From assembly GCF_003751085.1 (NCBI RefSeq), contig NZ_RJJY01000001.1, positions 5,332,001-5,396,000 of the forward strand: a stretch of DNA of 64,000 nucleotides, read 5' to 3'. Source of the DNA: Micromonospora sp. Llam0 (lineage in GTDB: Bacteria > Actinomycetota > Actinomycetes > Mycobacteriales > Micromonosporaceae). The notes under the pieces were generated by a model. It searched no databases, had not been told where the DNA came from, and saw nothing but the letters and a program-made list of their open reading frames with translations. Each line of letters starts with the position of its first letter. Within the stretch, counting starts at the first letter, position 1. Below, in pieces: positions 18,451 to 26,274 of the stretch. Position numbers and translations under genes: made by a program.

Positions 18451-20119
18451 CTTGATCTTTAACCTGTGCGGCGTGGTCTGGGATTGGCCGATTTTTTCTT
18501 TCTGGAGGTCGTCTTCCCGGTTTGGCTGCTGGTGACGGTGTGGACGTCGTAGCGGCGGGTGGGGTGACGGTTGGGTGTGCCGGGTGGTCGTCCGGGGCCT
18601 GGCCGGGTGGGTTTCGGCGCGCTGGCGGGGCAGGTGCTTGTCGGACGTAGGTGCCGAAATCCGCGGCGGACCCGGGATGGGGTGAGCCGTTCGGGTGGCG
18701 CTGGTCGTTCCCATGGGTGACGCAGGTCGGCGGCCAGTGGCCGGGCCAGCCTCAGCTGCGTGTAGGCGGCGATGATCAGCCAGGTCCACCGGTCGGCGGC
18801 GTGCGGGTCGCGCAGTTTCGGCACTGTCCAGCCGAGGGTCTGCTTGAACAGCCGGAACGTGTGCTCGATGTCGAAGCGGCGTAGGAACGCCTGCCACAAC
18901 AGGTCGATCATCGCCGGATCCGGGCTGGGATCGTGGCCCGGCTCGTGGTCGATACCGGTGGACCACCACAACCATACCGGTTTCGCGGTCGCGCCCGACG
19001 GCAGCCGCCCGACGTCGAGACGGATCACGGTGCCTTCCAGGATCGGCAGTGCAGGGCAGTCGGTCCAGGCCGCGCGGCGGGTCAGTCTCGGATGCAAGCG
19101 GTGCCAGGCTCGGGCGGTGACGGTGCCGTAGAGGCGGGTATCGGTCACCGTGGTCACATCCGGGGCACCCCAACTGCGGGGGTCGCCGAAGATGAACTCG
19201 GCGCCGTGGCGGGGCAGCCGGCCCCGCCGGCCGGGCAGCGGTGGTGGCGCGGGTCGGCGCAGGACCCTGTCCGAGCGCAGCCTGGCCAGGACGCGCACCG
19301 GCAGGTCCCGCAGCAGCCAGGCCAGGCGGGCCGCGTCGTAGCCTGCGTCCATCACCACCCAGACCTGCGGATCGCCGGGCCGCCAATGGCCGGCGGCGAT
19401 CAACCGGCCGACCACGTCCCGCAACTGGGCGGCGGTCACCGCCGCCAGATCCGCACCCGGAGCCAAGCGGACCGCGTCCAGCGGTGCGGTCCACGAGGTG
19501 CGGCCGGTCTCCAACGCCACAACGAACGCATACGGCCAGCCCGGAACTCCGATGTGCTGGTCCCTGCCACGGCCGTAGGTGTGACACAGGATCCGCTCCG
19601 GCGACGTGTGCGCCTCCGGCCGCAGCCAGCACGTCACATCCACGGCCAGGACGAGCCGCCCGTCAGCCGCCCGCGGCGGCGGCACCGCCGCCACCGCCGT
19701 ACGCAGCCGTTGCACGTCAACCCGCCCGGCGGCCAAGGCGTCGTACAACGCGCCGTGCCCACGGCGGTACTCCGCTACCAGCGACAACCCGGGCAACGAC
19801 CGCACCGGCCCATCCGCGCACAACACCGCGTCGGTCAACTCGAACAACGCATCCGACCGCCGTGACAGGGCCTGGTGGAAGTCCCGCCGAAACCCGGCCA
19901 ACACCTCCGCCGGATCCCTCACCGGCCCGGTCGAGACAGAGCCGGGTAACACCAGCCCACTCAGATGGTCCAAAATCGTGGCCACGGCCACCGCCTTGAT
20001 CTCGCGTCCTTGCCAGGGAACCCGAAGATCATCAACGGTGGCCGTTCCCACGTCAGCCCGACACGCCGGAATCCTCACAGGAGCAACCGGCGCCCGCCAC
20101 CGACGGGTTAAAAATCAAG
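18451..20119 (-). mobile_element. IS701-like insertion sequence, copy 2 (inverted)
   Basis: 1669 bp, same terminal repeats as copy 1, with CTAG at 18447-18450 and 20120-20123. Orientation is opposite to copy 1, so the pair forms a giant inverted repeat around the IS5-family element. The right end truncates an SDR gene remnant. Confidence 0.88.
18459..20078 (-). CDS. IS701-like DDE transposase, copy 2
   Basis: 539 residues, the same translated protein as the transposase at 15783-17402, including the catalytic acidic residues. Absence of any difference between the copies indicates very recent duplication or gene conversion. GTG start. Confidence 0.9.
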   Translation of the reverse strand: MRIPACRADVGTATVDDLRVPWQGREIKAVAVATILDHLSGLVLPGSVSTGPVRDPAEVLAGFRRDFHQALSRRSDALFELTDAVLCADGPVRSLPGLSLVAEYRRGHGALYDALAAGRVDVQRLRTAVAAVPPPRAADGRLVLAVDVTCWLRPEAHTSPERILCHTYGRGRDQHIGVPGWPYAFVVALETGRTSWTAPLDAVRLAPGADLAAVTAAQLRDVVGRLIAAGHWRPGDPQVWVVMDAGYDAARLAWLLRDLPVRVLARLRSDRVLRRPAPPPLPGRRGRLPRHGAEFIFGDPRSWGAPDVTTVTDTRLYGTVTARAWHRLHPRLTRRAAWTDCPALPILEGTVIRLDVGRLPSGATAKPVWLWWSTGIDHEPGHDPSPDPAMIDLLWQAFLRRFDIEHTFRLFKQTLGWTVPKLRDPHAADRWTWLIIAAYTQLRLARPLAADLRHPWERPAPPERLTPSRVRRGFRHLRPTSTCPASAPKPTRPGPGRPPGTPNRHPTRRYDVHTVTSSQTGKTTSRKKKSANPRPRRTG

Positions 20120-20123
20120 CTAG

Positions 20124-20586
20124 GGGCAAGCGGGAAGGCCACGCCGGTCAGCTCCTCGGAAGCCGGCGAGCCCACCTCGGTCAGGCGACGGTGCAGCTCT
20201 GCGGTGAACAGCAGGTTCGCCAGCTTCGACTGGGCGTACGCCTGGAAGGCCCGGTAGCGGCGACGCTGCCAGTTGAGGTCGTCGAAGTCGATCGTGCCAG
20301 CGCGGTGGCCGCTCGAGGAGACGGTGACCACCCGTTGGCGGATCCGGGGCAGCAGCAGGTTGGTGAGCGCGAAGTGCCCCAGATGGTTGATGCCGAACTG
20401 CAGCTCGAATCCGTCGGCCGTGCGGCCCAGCGGCGGGATCATCACCCCGGCGTTGTTGATCAGCGCGTCGACTGGCTCGGTGGACTTCTCGGCGAAGGCG
20501 CGGCCCTTGGCGGGGTCGCGGACGGCGAGCACGACCCGCGCGCCCCGGGCGGCGAGTGCGCGGGCGGCGGCGCGACCGATGCCGCC
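20124..20586 (-). pseudogene. Short-chain dehydrogenase remnant (three lesions)
   Basis: Reading leftward: [27 protein letters not shown], then abruptly [79 protein letters not shown]. This is a retinol-dehydrogenase-like SDR with the NNAG and YxxxK motifs. The glycine-rich TGxxxG start is missing, about 20-25 residues between the second and third strands are deleted (near 20502), and the C-terminus is cut at the IS junction. Clearly non-functional. Confidence 0.8.
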
Positions 20587-20936
20587 GGGGAGCAGTTCAG
20601 GCCGCGACTGCAGGCCATGGCCGCCGCCCACTTGCGGTTCGCCACCGAGGACCCGCACTGCTGGAGCTGATGTTCGCCACCAAGCACCGGCCCGGCGCCG
20701 ACCTGCCCGGCGAAGTCGCCGCCGCGCCGATCGGGCTGATGCAGAACCTCATCGAGGAGGGGCAGGCGCAGGGCCACCTGGCGCCGGACGATCCGGAGCG
20801 GGTGGGCGTCGTGCTGTTCGCGACCCAGCAGGGCATCGCCGCCCTGATCAACGGGAACCTAATCCCGGCCGAATCGCTCGACGGGATCCTGGAGACGGCC
20901 GTCGACCAGTTCATCCGAGGAGCACGGCCCGACTGA
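20587..20936 (+). pseudogene. TetR-family regulator remnant, C-terminal half, frameshifted
   Basis: Plus-strand frames read [20 protein letters not shown] and, after a one-base loss near 20655, [60 protein letters not shown] and DQFIRGARPD. This is the ligand-binding half of a TetR-type regulator. The DNA-binding half is missing. It abuts the SDR remnant head to head at about 20587, which indicates that a deletion fused a divergent regulator/SDR pair. Confidence 0.7.
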
Positions 20937-20939
20937 CCG

Positions 20940-21935
20940 TCAGCCGGCGACAGCCAGGCGGGCGAGGTGCTCGTCGGTGAGGTCGAGCGAGACGCCGTCG
21001 AGCGCCGCTTCCAACTGGTACGGCTTGCTGCCACCCAGGATCGGGCGGATGCCCTGCGCCACCAGCCAGGCCAGCACCACCTGCCCACGGGTCGCGCCGG
21101 TGTCCCGGGCGACGTCGTCAAGCGCCGCGAGCCGCCGCGTACTGCCCGGGTGGTCGTACACCGGCGGGACCGGCTTGGCCGGGTCGTCGTAGGCACCGGA
21201 CAGCAGCGGCGTGTACGCCCACACCTCCAACCGGTACGCCTCGGCGATGTCCCGCTGCTCGTCGCTGAGCAGACCGAACGGATGCACCACTCCTTCAGGC
21301 AGCGTGCCGGGGCGGGCCCGCAGATAGGTGGCGTTCAGCTGCAGGGCGTCGATCGGCCGGGTACCGGTGGCGGCGGCGTGGGCGCGGGCCCGCTCGATCC
21401 GCCAGGCCGGATGGTTGGACGCGCCGACCCGACGGACCGCACCGGACGCGACCAGGTCGGCGACCGCGTCGACGGTCTCCTCGATCGGCGTGGCCCGGTC
21501 CTCCTGGTGCAGCCAGAGCAGGTCGACGCTGTCCACGCCCAGCCGGTCCAGGCTGCCGGCGAAGGCGTCGGCGACGGCGCGACGGCTCAGCCCGGCCCGC
21601 ACCTGCGGCCACGACCCGGCCCACAGCGGCTCGGCACCGAGCTTGGTCGCGATGCGCACCCGCTGCCGTACGCCGGGGCGGGCGGCGAGCCACCGCCCGA
21701 TGACCCGTTCGCTGTCGCCGCCCCGGCCATCCTGGCTGGCCCAGAAGGCGTAGCAGTCAGCGGTGTCGATCCACTCGCCGCCCCGCTCGACGAACCGGTC
21801 GAGCAGCGCGAACGAGGTCTTTTCGTCGATCCGGGTGCCGAACATCATCGCGCCCAGCACCAGCGGCGAGGCCGGTGCCGACGCGCTGCTGGTGGTCGAG
21901 GTGGCGGCGGTGGTCGCGGTGTTCTCGTACGTCAT
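20940..21935 (-). CDS. Aldo/keto reductase
   Basis: 331 residues, a TIM-barrel NADPH-dependent oxidoreductase. Catalytic Asp in DTADCYAFW, Tyr in the same loop, Lys in RIATKLGAEP and His in LLWLHQEDRAT are visible; the C-terminal NADPH-binding segment is VVLAWLVAQGIRPILGGSKP. Physiological substrate unknown. The ATG at 21935 is about one base pair from the predicted transcription start of a MerR-type promoter, so a leaderless message is likely. No MerR gene is adjacent. Confidence 0.9.
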   Translation of the reverse strand: MTYENTATTAATSTTSSASAPASPLVLGAMMFGTRIDEKTSFALLDRFVERGGEWIDTADCYAFWASQDGRGGDSERVIGRWLAARPGVRQRVRIATKLGAEPLWAGSWPQVRAGLSRRAVADAFAGSLDRLGVDSVDLLWLHQEDRATPIEETVDAVADLVASGAVRRVGASNHPAWRIERARAHAAATGTRPIDALQLNATYLRARPGTLPEGVVHPFGLLSDEQRDIAEAYRLEVWAYTPLLSGAYDDPAKPVPPVYDHPGSTRRLAALDDVARDTGATRGQVVLAWLVAQGIRPILGGSKPYQLEAALDGVSLDLTDEHLARLAVAG

Positions 21936-21942
21936 GCGTCCC

Positions 21943-21973
21943 ACCCTGCGACCTCGAGCGCACTCGAAGTCAA
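21943..21973 (-). promoter_or_regulatory. MerR-type promoter/operator of the aldo/keto reductase
   Basis: On the minus strand TTGACT (21973-21968) and CAGGGT (21948-21943) are separated by 19 bp, the over-long spacer typical of MerR/SoxR-regulated promoters. The spacer holds an imperfect dyad, ACTTCGAG-TGCG-CTCGAGGT. The predicted start of transcription falls at or next to the ATG. Confidence 0.65.
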
Positions 21974-22096
21974 GCAAGCGGTACCGCCGGCGGTATGACC
22001 GCCTACTCGAAGCCTCGCCAGCGCGGTTGCCGACTTTTCCGCCGACCACCCCGCACCATGGGAAACAGCAGGTCGAACGGGGTGAGGAGAGCGATC

Positions 22097-22627
22097 GTGG
22101 CAGCACCGGTGGACAGCGTCGGCAAGGATCTGCAGGCGATGCGGGCGGGCGTCGAACGGGCCCGGACAGCCGCAGCGGCGGCCCAGCAGGAGGCCGAGCG
22201 GGTCGCCGGCCAGGCTGCTGCCGGCGGCTTCAGCGGCATCGTGGCCGGCATGATCCAGGTACGCAACACGCTGAAGGAGCTGCAGGCGGGGCTGACCGGG
22301 GTCGTCGGCACGCTCGACGAAGCGGCGGCCACCGTGGTGCCGGTGCCGAGGGAACCGTCACCGGCGGAGGTGCTGGCCACGCTTGGTCGGGCCGGCGACA
22401 AGCTGCGCACCGTCCAGGACGGGATCGGCGCGGCCGCCGCCAAGGCCGACGAGGCGGCAGGGCTGGTGGCTCGGGTGCTGCAGGGCGGCGACCCGGCCCA
22501 GCTGATCGGCACGCTCGGCACCGTCAAGGAGACGCTGGCGGCGGTACGGCAACGGGCCGGCACCGTCGACGAGTCGCTGACCGCTGCCGCCGCCACCGCC
22601 CGACGGGTCGGTAACCCCGGCACCTGA
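22097..22627 (+). CDS. Coiled-coil protein, DUF6244-like
   Basis: 176 residues, GTG start with GGTGAGGAGAG upstream. Almost entirely helical and Ala/Glu/Thr-rich (VERARTAAAAAQQEAERVAG, IQVRNTLKELQAGLTGVVG, LGRAGDKLRTVQDGIGAAAA), with no membrane segment or catalytic motif. It resembles a Micromonosporaceae-restricted family that I remember as DUF6244, of unknown function; the general look is that of small secreted or cytoplasmic coiled-coil (ESX/WXG-like or surface-associated) proteins. Function not assigned. Confidence 0.7.
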   Translation: MAAPVDSVGKDLQAMRAGVERARTAAAAAQQEAERVAGQAAAGGFSGIVAGMIQVRNTLKELQAGLTGVVGTLDEAAATVVPVPREPSPAEVLATLGRAGDKLRTVQDGIGAAAAKADEAAGLVARVLQGGDPAQLIGTLGTVKETLAAVRQRAGTVDESLTAAAATARRVGNPGT

Positions 22628-22696
22628 CGTATGCCGCTGTGGCATGTCCATCCCAGAGCGGAGCTACCAGTAGCCAGAATTTTGACCGTCGCCAGA

Positions 22697-22861
22697 ATGG
22701 CCCCCATGGAGACCATCCCGATAACAGAGGCCAAGGCCCGGATCGCCGAACTCGCCGACAGGGTCGCCCGGTAACACGACCACTTCAGCCTCGCGGATCT
22801 ACGCCAGTCCCGAGAGGACTTCGCCTCCGGCGACACCCACTCGATGGACGACGTTCGGGCA
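22697..22861 (+). pseudogene. Phd/YefM-type antitoxin remnant
   Basis: ATG (22697 or 22706) begins METIPITEAKARIAELADRV and AR, then TAA at 22772. The frame continues HDHFSLADLRQSREDFASGD and THSMDDVRA. The first part is the DNA-binding start of Phd/YefM antitoxins and the second is the usual C-terminal tail (LRxSRxDFAxGDT). The middle (TRNGRPxAVL block) is missing. No toxin gene is adjacent. A decayed antitoxin. Confidence 0.65.
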
Positions 22862-22948
22862 TCGTGCGCTCAGGCAGGCAGAATCCACTTGCCACAGCCT
22901 CCTACCCTGAGTGTCACGGATCGCTCCGCTTGAGACGCTGGAGGCGTC

Positions 22949-23344
22949 ATGAACTTTGCCGCTGCAGTTCGCTCTGTGCTCACCCAGTACGTCGGGTTCA
23001 GCGGGCGGGCCCGCCGCTCCGAGTACTGGTGGTTCGCCCTCTTCTCTCTCCTCGTCAGCATCGTGACCTCGATCCTCGACACCGCGCTGGGCACCAACTT
23101 CGAGGACTCCACCAACGGCGTCATCGGCCTGCTCGTCAGCCTGGCGCTGTTGCTGCCGTCGTTGGCGGTCGCCGTACGCCGGCTGCACGACACCGACCGG
23201 TCCGGCTGGTGGATCCTGATCGGGCTGATCCCGATCATCGGCTGGATCGTGCTGCTGGTGTTCTACGTGCAGAACGGGACGCCCGGCCCGAACCGCTTCG
23301 GCTCCGACCCCAAGGACGTCGCCGGGTTCGGGGCAGCCGTCTGA
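22949..23344 (+). CDS. DUF805 family membrane protein
   Basis: 131 residues. The start MNFAAAVRSVLTQYVGFSGR and RARRSEYWWFALF is the DUF805 signature, followed by four hydrophobic segments, the RRLHDTDRSGWWIL loop and a GPNRFGSDP tail. Widespread small membrane proteins of unknown function, sometimes linked with phage or stress genes. Ends at a long hairpin. Confidence 0.88.
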   Translation: MNFAAAVRSVLTQYVGFSGRARRSEYWWFALFSLLVSIVTSILDTALGTNFEDSTNGVIGLLVSLALLLPSLAVAVRRLHDTDRSGWWILIGLIPIIGWIVLLVFYVQNGTPGPNRFGSDPKDVAGFGAAV

Positions 23345-23358
23345 CGCCCGGACAGCGA

Positions 23359-23419
23359 CACGATGTGAGGCTGAGATACCTATCGACGAGCTGGTTAGGT
23401 ATCTCAGCCTCACATCGTG
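23359..23419. terminator. Perfect 24-bp inverted repeat, 13-base loop
   Basis: Arms 23359-23382 and 23396-23419 are perfect reverse complements (core GAGGCTGAGATACCTA). It lies between the convergent DUF805 and DUF397 genes and could terminate both. The length and perfection are unusual for a simple terminator; no T-tract is visible. Confidence 0.65.
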
Positions 23420-23444
23420 GCAGTCAGCGCAGGTGCGGGCGCGG

Positions 23445-23765
23445 TCAGACGGTGAGGGTGCCGCCCTTGGTAGCCGTGATGAAGGCGGCCCAGCTCGCCG
23501 GGGAGATCACCAGCACCGGGCCGGCCGGGTCCTTGGAGTCCCGCACGCCGACCACCCCGCCCAACTCGTCGGCCACCTCGACGCAGTCGCCCTGATCGTT
23601 GGAGCGGCTGCTCTTCCGCCAGGTGGCGTCGGCCACCTCGACGCAGTCGCCCTGATCGTTGGATCGGCTGCTCTTACGCCAGGTGGCGTCGGCCACCTCG
23701 ACGCAGTGCCCCTGAGCATTGGATCGGCTGCTCTTACGCCAGGTGGCGGTGGACAGGTCGATCAT
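23445..23765 (-). CDS. DUF397 protein with three tandem N-terminal repeats
   Basis: 106 residues, about 40 longer than usual for the family. The DUF397 opening (ATWRKSSRSNxQGDCVEVAD) occurs three times in a row, followed by the single normal C-terminal part (VVGVRDSKDPAGPVLVISPA, WAAFITATKGGTLTV). DUF397 proteins are small partners of XRE/DUF5753 regulators, a pairing seen throughout filamentous actinomycetes and influencing development or antibiotic production. It overlaps its XRE partner by 4 bp. Confidence 0.9.
   Translation of the reverse strand: MIDLSTATWRKSSRSNAQGHCVEVADATWRKSSRSNDQGDCVEVADATWRKSSRSNDQGDCVEVADELGGVVGVRDSKDPAGPVLVISPASWAAFITATKGGTLTV
23569..23748 (-). repeat. Three 60-bp tandem repeats inside the DUF397 gene
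   Basis: Units 23569-23628, 23629-23688 and 23689-23748 differ by only a few bases. Each encodes one 20-residue DUF397 opening motif. Recent in-frame triplication. Confidence 0.93.
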
Positions 23766-24634
23766 GACTCGTACTCCTTTGCGGTCCGGGCGAGGAGGTC
23801 ACGTGTCGCGGCCTGACCCAGCGCGGCGGCCGTCAGGTCATCGAAGGCCATCGTATAAGAATCGGCTTCATTAGGGCGGTCCAAATAGAGCGCGCCGGTG
23901 AGGCCCTCGACGTAGACGGTGGTCGGCTCCAGCTCGGCGGGGAAGTCGAGCATCACGAAGCTGCCAGTCAGAGATCCGCTGTGGACACCGGCGCTGAACG
24001 GGATCAGCCGGATCGAGACGTTCGGCAGTTCGTCGACCTGGATCAGCCGGCGCAGCTGGGCGGCCATCACCGCCCCGGAGCCGACCGGGCGACGGATTGC
24101 TGCCTCGTCCAGCAGGATGTCGAACCGGGGTAGATGCGGCTCCATCCGGGTGAGCAGCTTTGCACGCTGCAGCCGTGCCGCCACCCGCTGCTCGATGACC
24201 TCGGGCGACAGGCGCAGCGGGTTGCGCGTGAACACCTCGGTCGCGTACTCGCGGGTCTGCAATGGGCCGGAGATGAGGTCGACGTGGTACTCGCGGAGGT
24301 GGGAGGCGGCCTCCTCCAAGCCGATGAACAGCTCGAACCAGGACGGGATGCTGGCGTAGTCGTGCCACCAGCCCTTCTCCTTGGTCTTCGGAGCCAGCGC
24401 GGCCAGCGCCTCGATGGTCTGCAGATCAGCGCCGTACAGCTCGCAGAGCAGCACCACGTCCTCGGCGCGGATCGGCACCTCGCCGCGCTCCATCCGCAGC
24501 AGCTTGGTCGCCGACCAGTCCAGCTCCCGAGCCGCCGTGGTCTGCGGGACCCGGGCCAGCCGCTCCCGCAGCCGACGCAGCTCCCGACCGAGCTGGCGTC
24601 GCGGTACCGAAGAGTTCAACAGGGCCAAGGACAT
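23762..24634 (-). CDS. XRE family regulator with DUF5753 domain
   Basis: 290 residues. HTH near the N-terminus (LGRELRRLRERLARVPQTTA, ARELDWSATKLLRMERGEV), then the DUF5753 ligand-like domain (SWFELFIGLEEAASHLREYH, LQTREYATEVFTRNP, LLDEAAIRRPVGS, VSIRLIPFSAGVHSGSLTGS). The ATG at 24634 has an AGGAGG site. Forms a two-gene unit with the DUF397 gene. Direct ATTGATCA repeats lie just upstream and may be its own operator. Confidence 0.92.
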   Translation of the reverse strand: MSLALLNSSVPRRQLGRELRRLRERLARVPQTTAARELDWSATKLLRMERGEVPIRAEDVVLLCELYGADLQTIEALAALAPKTKEKGWWHDYASIPSWFELFIGLEEAASHLREYHVDLISGPLQTREYATEVFTRNPLRLSPEVIEQRVAARLQRAKLLTRMEPHLPRFDILLDEAAIRRPVGSGAVMAAQLRRLIQVDELPNVSIRLIPFSAGVHSGSLTGSFVMLDFPAELEPTTVYVEGLTGALYLDRPNEADSYTMAFDDLTAAALGQAATRDLLARTAKEYES

Positions 24635-24651
24635 TGGTGCCACCTCCTGGA

Positions 24652-24674
24652 ATTGATCACCTGCGGATTGATCA
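24652..24674. promoter_or_regulatory. Direct ATTGATCA repeats upstream of the XRE gene
   Basis: ATTGATCA occurs at 24652-24659 and 24667-24674, a 15-bp spacing, each containing the palindrome TGATCA. The position just ahead of the XRE ribosome site suits an autoregulatory operator. Inference only. Confidence 0.4.
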
Positions 24675-25004
24675 TGCACGTCTGGCAGGTCAACTCTCGG
24701 TCGACCGAGGTCTATTCGACTGACTGGCCATATCTCTACCACATGGCCCCAACACTGTTGCGTTGGCGCAGATTGACCGACAGACTCTTCTTCGTTCGGG
24801 AACGGGATCGAAGCGCCGCAAATCGGCGCTGACCTTTCGTCGACGAATACGGCATGACCGATCGGTGGGCCGGCAAACCATCCGAACGGTCAGCGCCGTT
24901 CTCCCCAATCAGGCGTGGCGGCCGGCACGGCACCCCCGAGCCGTCCGGCCGCCACGCCGCCGGAGAAACCCCAGCTCACCACGCTTACGCGAGAGGGTGA
25001 AGCG
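24675..25004. other. 330-bp intergenic region between divergent XRE and small-protein genes
   Basis: No convincing gene. It contains the XRE promoter side and, at 24912-24958, a strong hairpin (14-bp arms GGCGTGGCGGCCGG and its complement, plus an inner ACGG/CCGT pair) without T-tract. The hairpin stands about 50 bp ahead of the small ORF at 25005, so it could be a 5' leader structure. Confidence 0.5.
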
Positions 25005-25151
25005 ATGTCGTCGATCAGCTTCGGGATCGCCATAATCAGCTCCGCCATGATCGGATTTCTCGCCGGTCTGCTGAGCTTCAAGGTGAAGAGCCGCTGGTGT
25101 CCGGACTGCGGAGCGATGACCTACCCGCAGCCGCCACCCCCGCCGACGTAG
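25005..25151 (+). CDS. Small single-helix membrane protein with CxxC
   Basis: 48 residues: one membrane helix (IAIISSAMIGFLAGLLSF), a KVKSRWCPDCG zinc-ribbon-like or redox CxxC motif, and a proline tail (PQPPPPPT). GAGAGGG lies ahead of the ATG. Small genes of this kind often accompany XRE/DUF397 loci in actinomycetes. No function is known. Confidence 0.6.
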   Translation: MSSISFGIAIISSAMIGFLAGLLSFKVKSRWCPDCGAMTYPQPPPPPT

Positions 25152-25265
25152 ACCCTAACGCCACAGCGCCGCCGACCTGCGTGCAATTTCCACGGCGGCC
25201 AGTGACCGCAGCAAAGTAATCCCCAGACGACTTTCTCAGACGGCAATACTGACGCGAGGAGAATC

Positions 25266-25736
25266 ATGGCGTACCGCAATGACAAGCCCGACCGGTTCAC
25301 CCGCCGGCCGCAGCCGTCGGAACAGATCAACCGACGGCCCACAGCGGGCCGCCCGCCGCTGCCGAGCCGGGTGCCCGGCGAAACCGACATCGACAGCGAC
25401 CCGCGCTTCAACCTGGTCGGGGCGGGCTGCGTCGCCCCGGCACCCCGCGACGGCGGACACGACCGGATCGACAGCGAGCCGGACCAGGTTGACGACGGGC
25501 CCGGTCACGCCGACGACGGCGGTCAGCCGCCGGACGGCGACCTGGCGCTCGTCGCGAAGATCGCCAAGCGGATGGCCGAGCGGCACATGCCGGACCGGAC
25601 CGGCGGCTGCCGACACTGTGGAGGCACGTACTGCGAACTGTTCCTGGAGGCGCTCGCGGTGCTGGACCGGCGCGACCCGGCCGCCGCCCGACGGATCCGG
25701 GCCGTCCTGCAGTACGCCAGCCTCACCCCGCCCTGA
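25266..25736 (+). CDS. Hypothetical protein
   Basis: 156 residues. A basic, proline-rich N-terminus (MAYRNDKPDRFTRRPQP), an acidic low-complexity centre (about 60-90), and a helical C-terminal part with CRHCGGTYCELFLEAL, whose three cysteines could bind a metal. GAGGAG precedes the ATG. It follows the small CxxC membrane protein on the same strand and converges on the signal peptidase gene. Not recognised beyond this. Confidence 0.65.
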   Translation: MAYRNDKPDRFTRRPQPSEQINRRPTAGRPPLPSRVPGETDIDSDPRFNLVGAGCVAPAPRDGGHDRIDSEPDQVDDGPGHADDGGQPPDGDLALVAKIAKRMAERHMPDRTGGCRHCGGTYCELFLEALAVLDRRDPAAARRIRAVLQYASLTPP

Positions 25737-25786
25737 CCCGTGCCGCAGAGCTGGCGCCTGCCGCTGGACCGACACCGGCCTATCGG

Positions 25787-26260
25787 TCAGGGACGGTGGG
25801 CATCGTGGCGCGGCGAGCCGCGTCGGGTGTACCGATAGACCACTTTGCCGAGGATCTGGTCGGTGGGGCACGGGCCGAACTGCCGGGAGTCGGCGCTGCG
25901 CGCGTAGTCGCCGAGGAGATAGACGTGGCGTTCGGGCACGACAACCGGCACCGCTGCGGTCGTGACGGTTTCACCTGGCAGGGCGGCCACTCGCTTGATG
26001 AACCAGCGTCGGGAACCAACAGTGCCGGTGAGCCGCGCGCGGTCCTTCCAGCCCCGGTCCGGATCGGGACGGCTGACCACCACGATGCTGCCTTTGCCAA
26101 TCCGCTGCGCCCCCCGGCGGACCACCACCCGGTCACCGGGCACCAACGCCGGGGACATGCTCGGGCCGTCGACCGTGATCACCAGGTAGGTCCGGCGGAG
26201 CCAGACCGCCAAGCCACCGATCGACAGGGCTATCGCGCTCGGCAGCAGCCACCACGTCAT
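25787..26260 (-). CDS. S26 family signal peptidase (type I, compact)
   Basis: 157 residues, last gene of the peptide operon. One N-terminal membrane helix (LLPSAIALSIGGLAVWL), catalytic Ser34 in DGPSMSP and Lys89 in RRWFIKRVAALPGE, and the later box HVYLLGDYARSADSRQFGPC. Type I signal peptidases cut after an AxA motif. It is shorter than a housekeeping LepB. The precursor peptide at the head of the operon has AEAQA just before its cysteine-rich part, so this enzyme is the obvious candidate for leader removal. Start at ATG 26260; it follows the ATPase gene by 14 bp. Confidence 0.88.
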   Translation of the reverse strand: MTWWLLPSAIALSIGGLAVWLRRTYLVITVDGPSMSPALVPGDRVVVRRGAQRIGKGSIVVVSRPDPDRGWKDRARLTGTVGSRRWFIKRVAALPGETVTTAAVPVVVPERHVYLLGDYARSADSRQFGPCPTDQILGKVVYRYTRRGSPRHDAHRP

Positions 26261-26274
26261 CGAGGGTCTGCCGC

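Noticed and set aside
23569..23748. 60-bp direct repeats as a CRISPR-like array
   Set aside because: Repeats are contiguous without spacers and lie in frame within a DUF397 gene.
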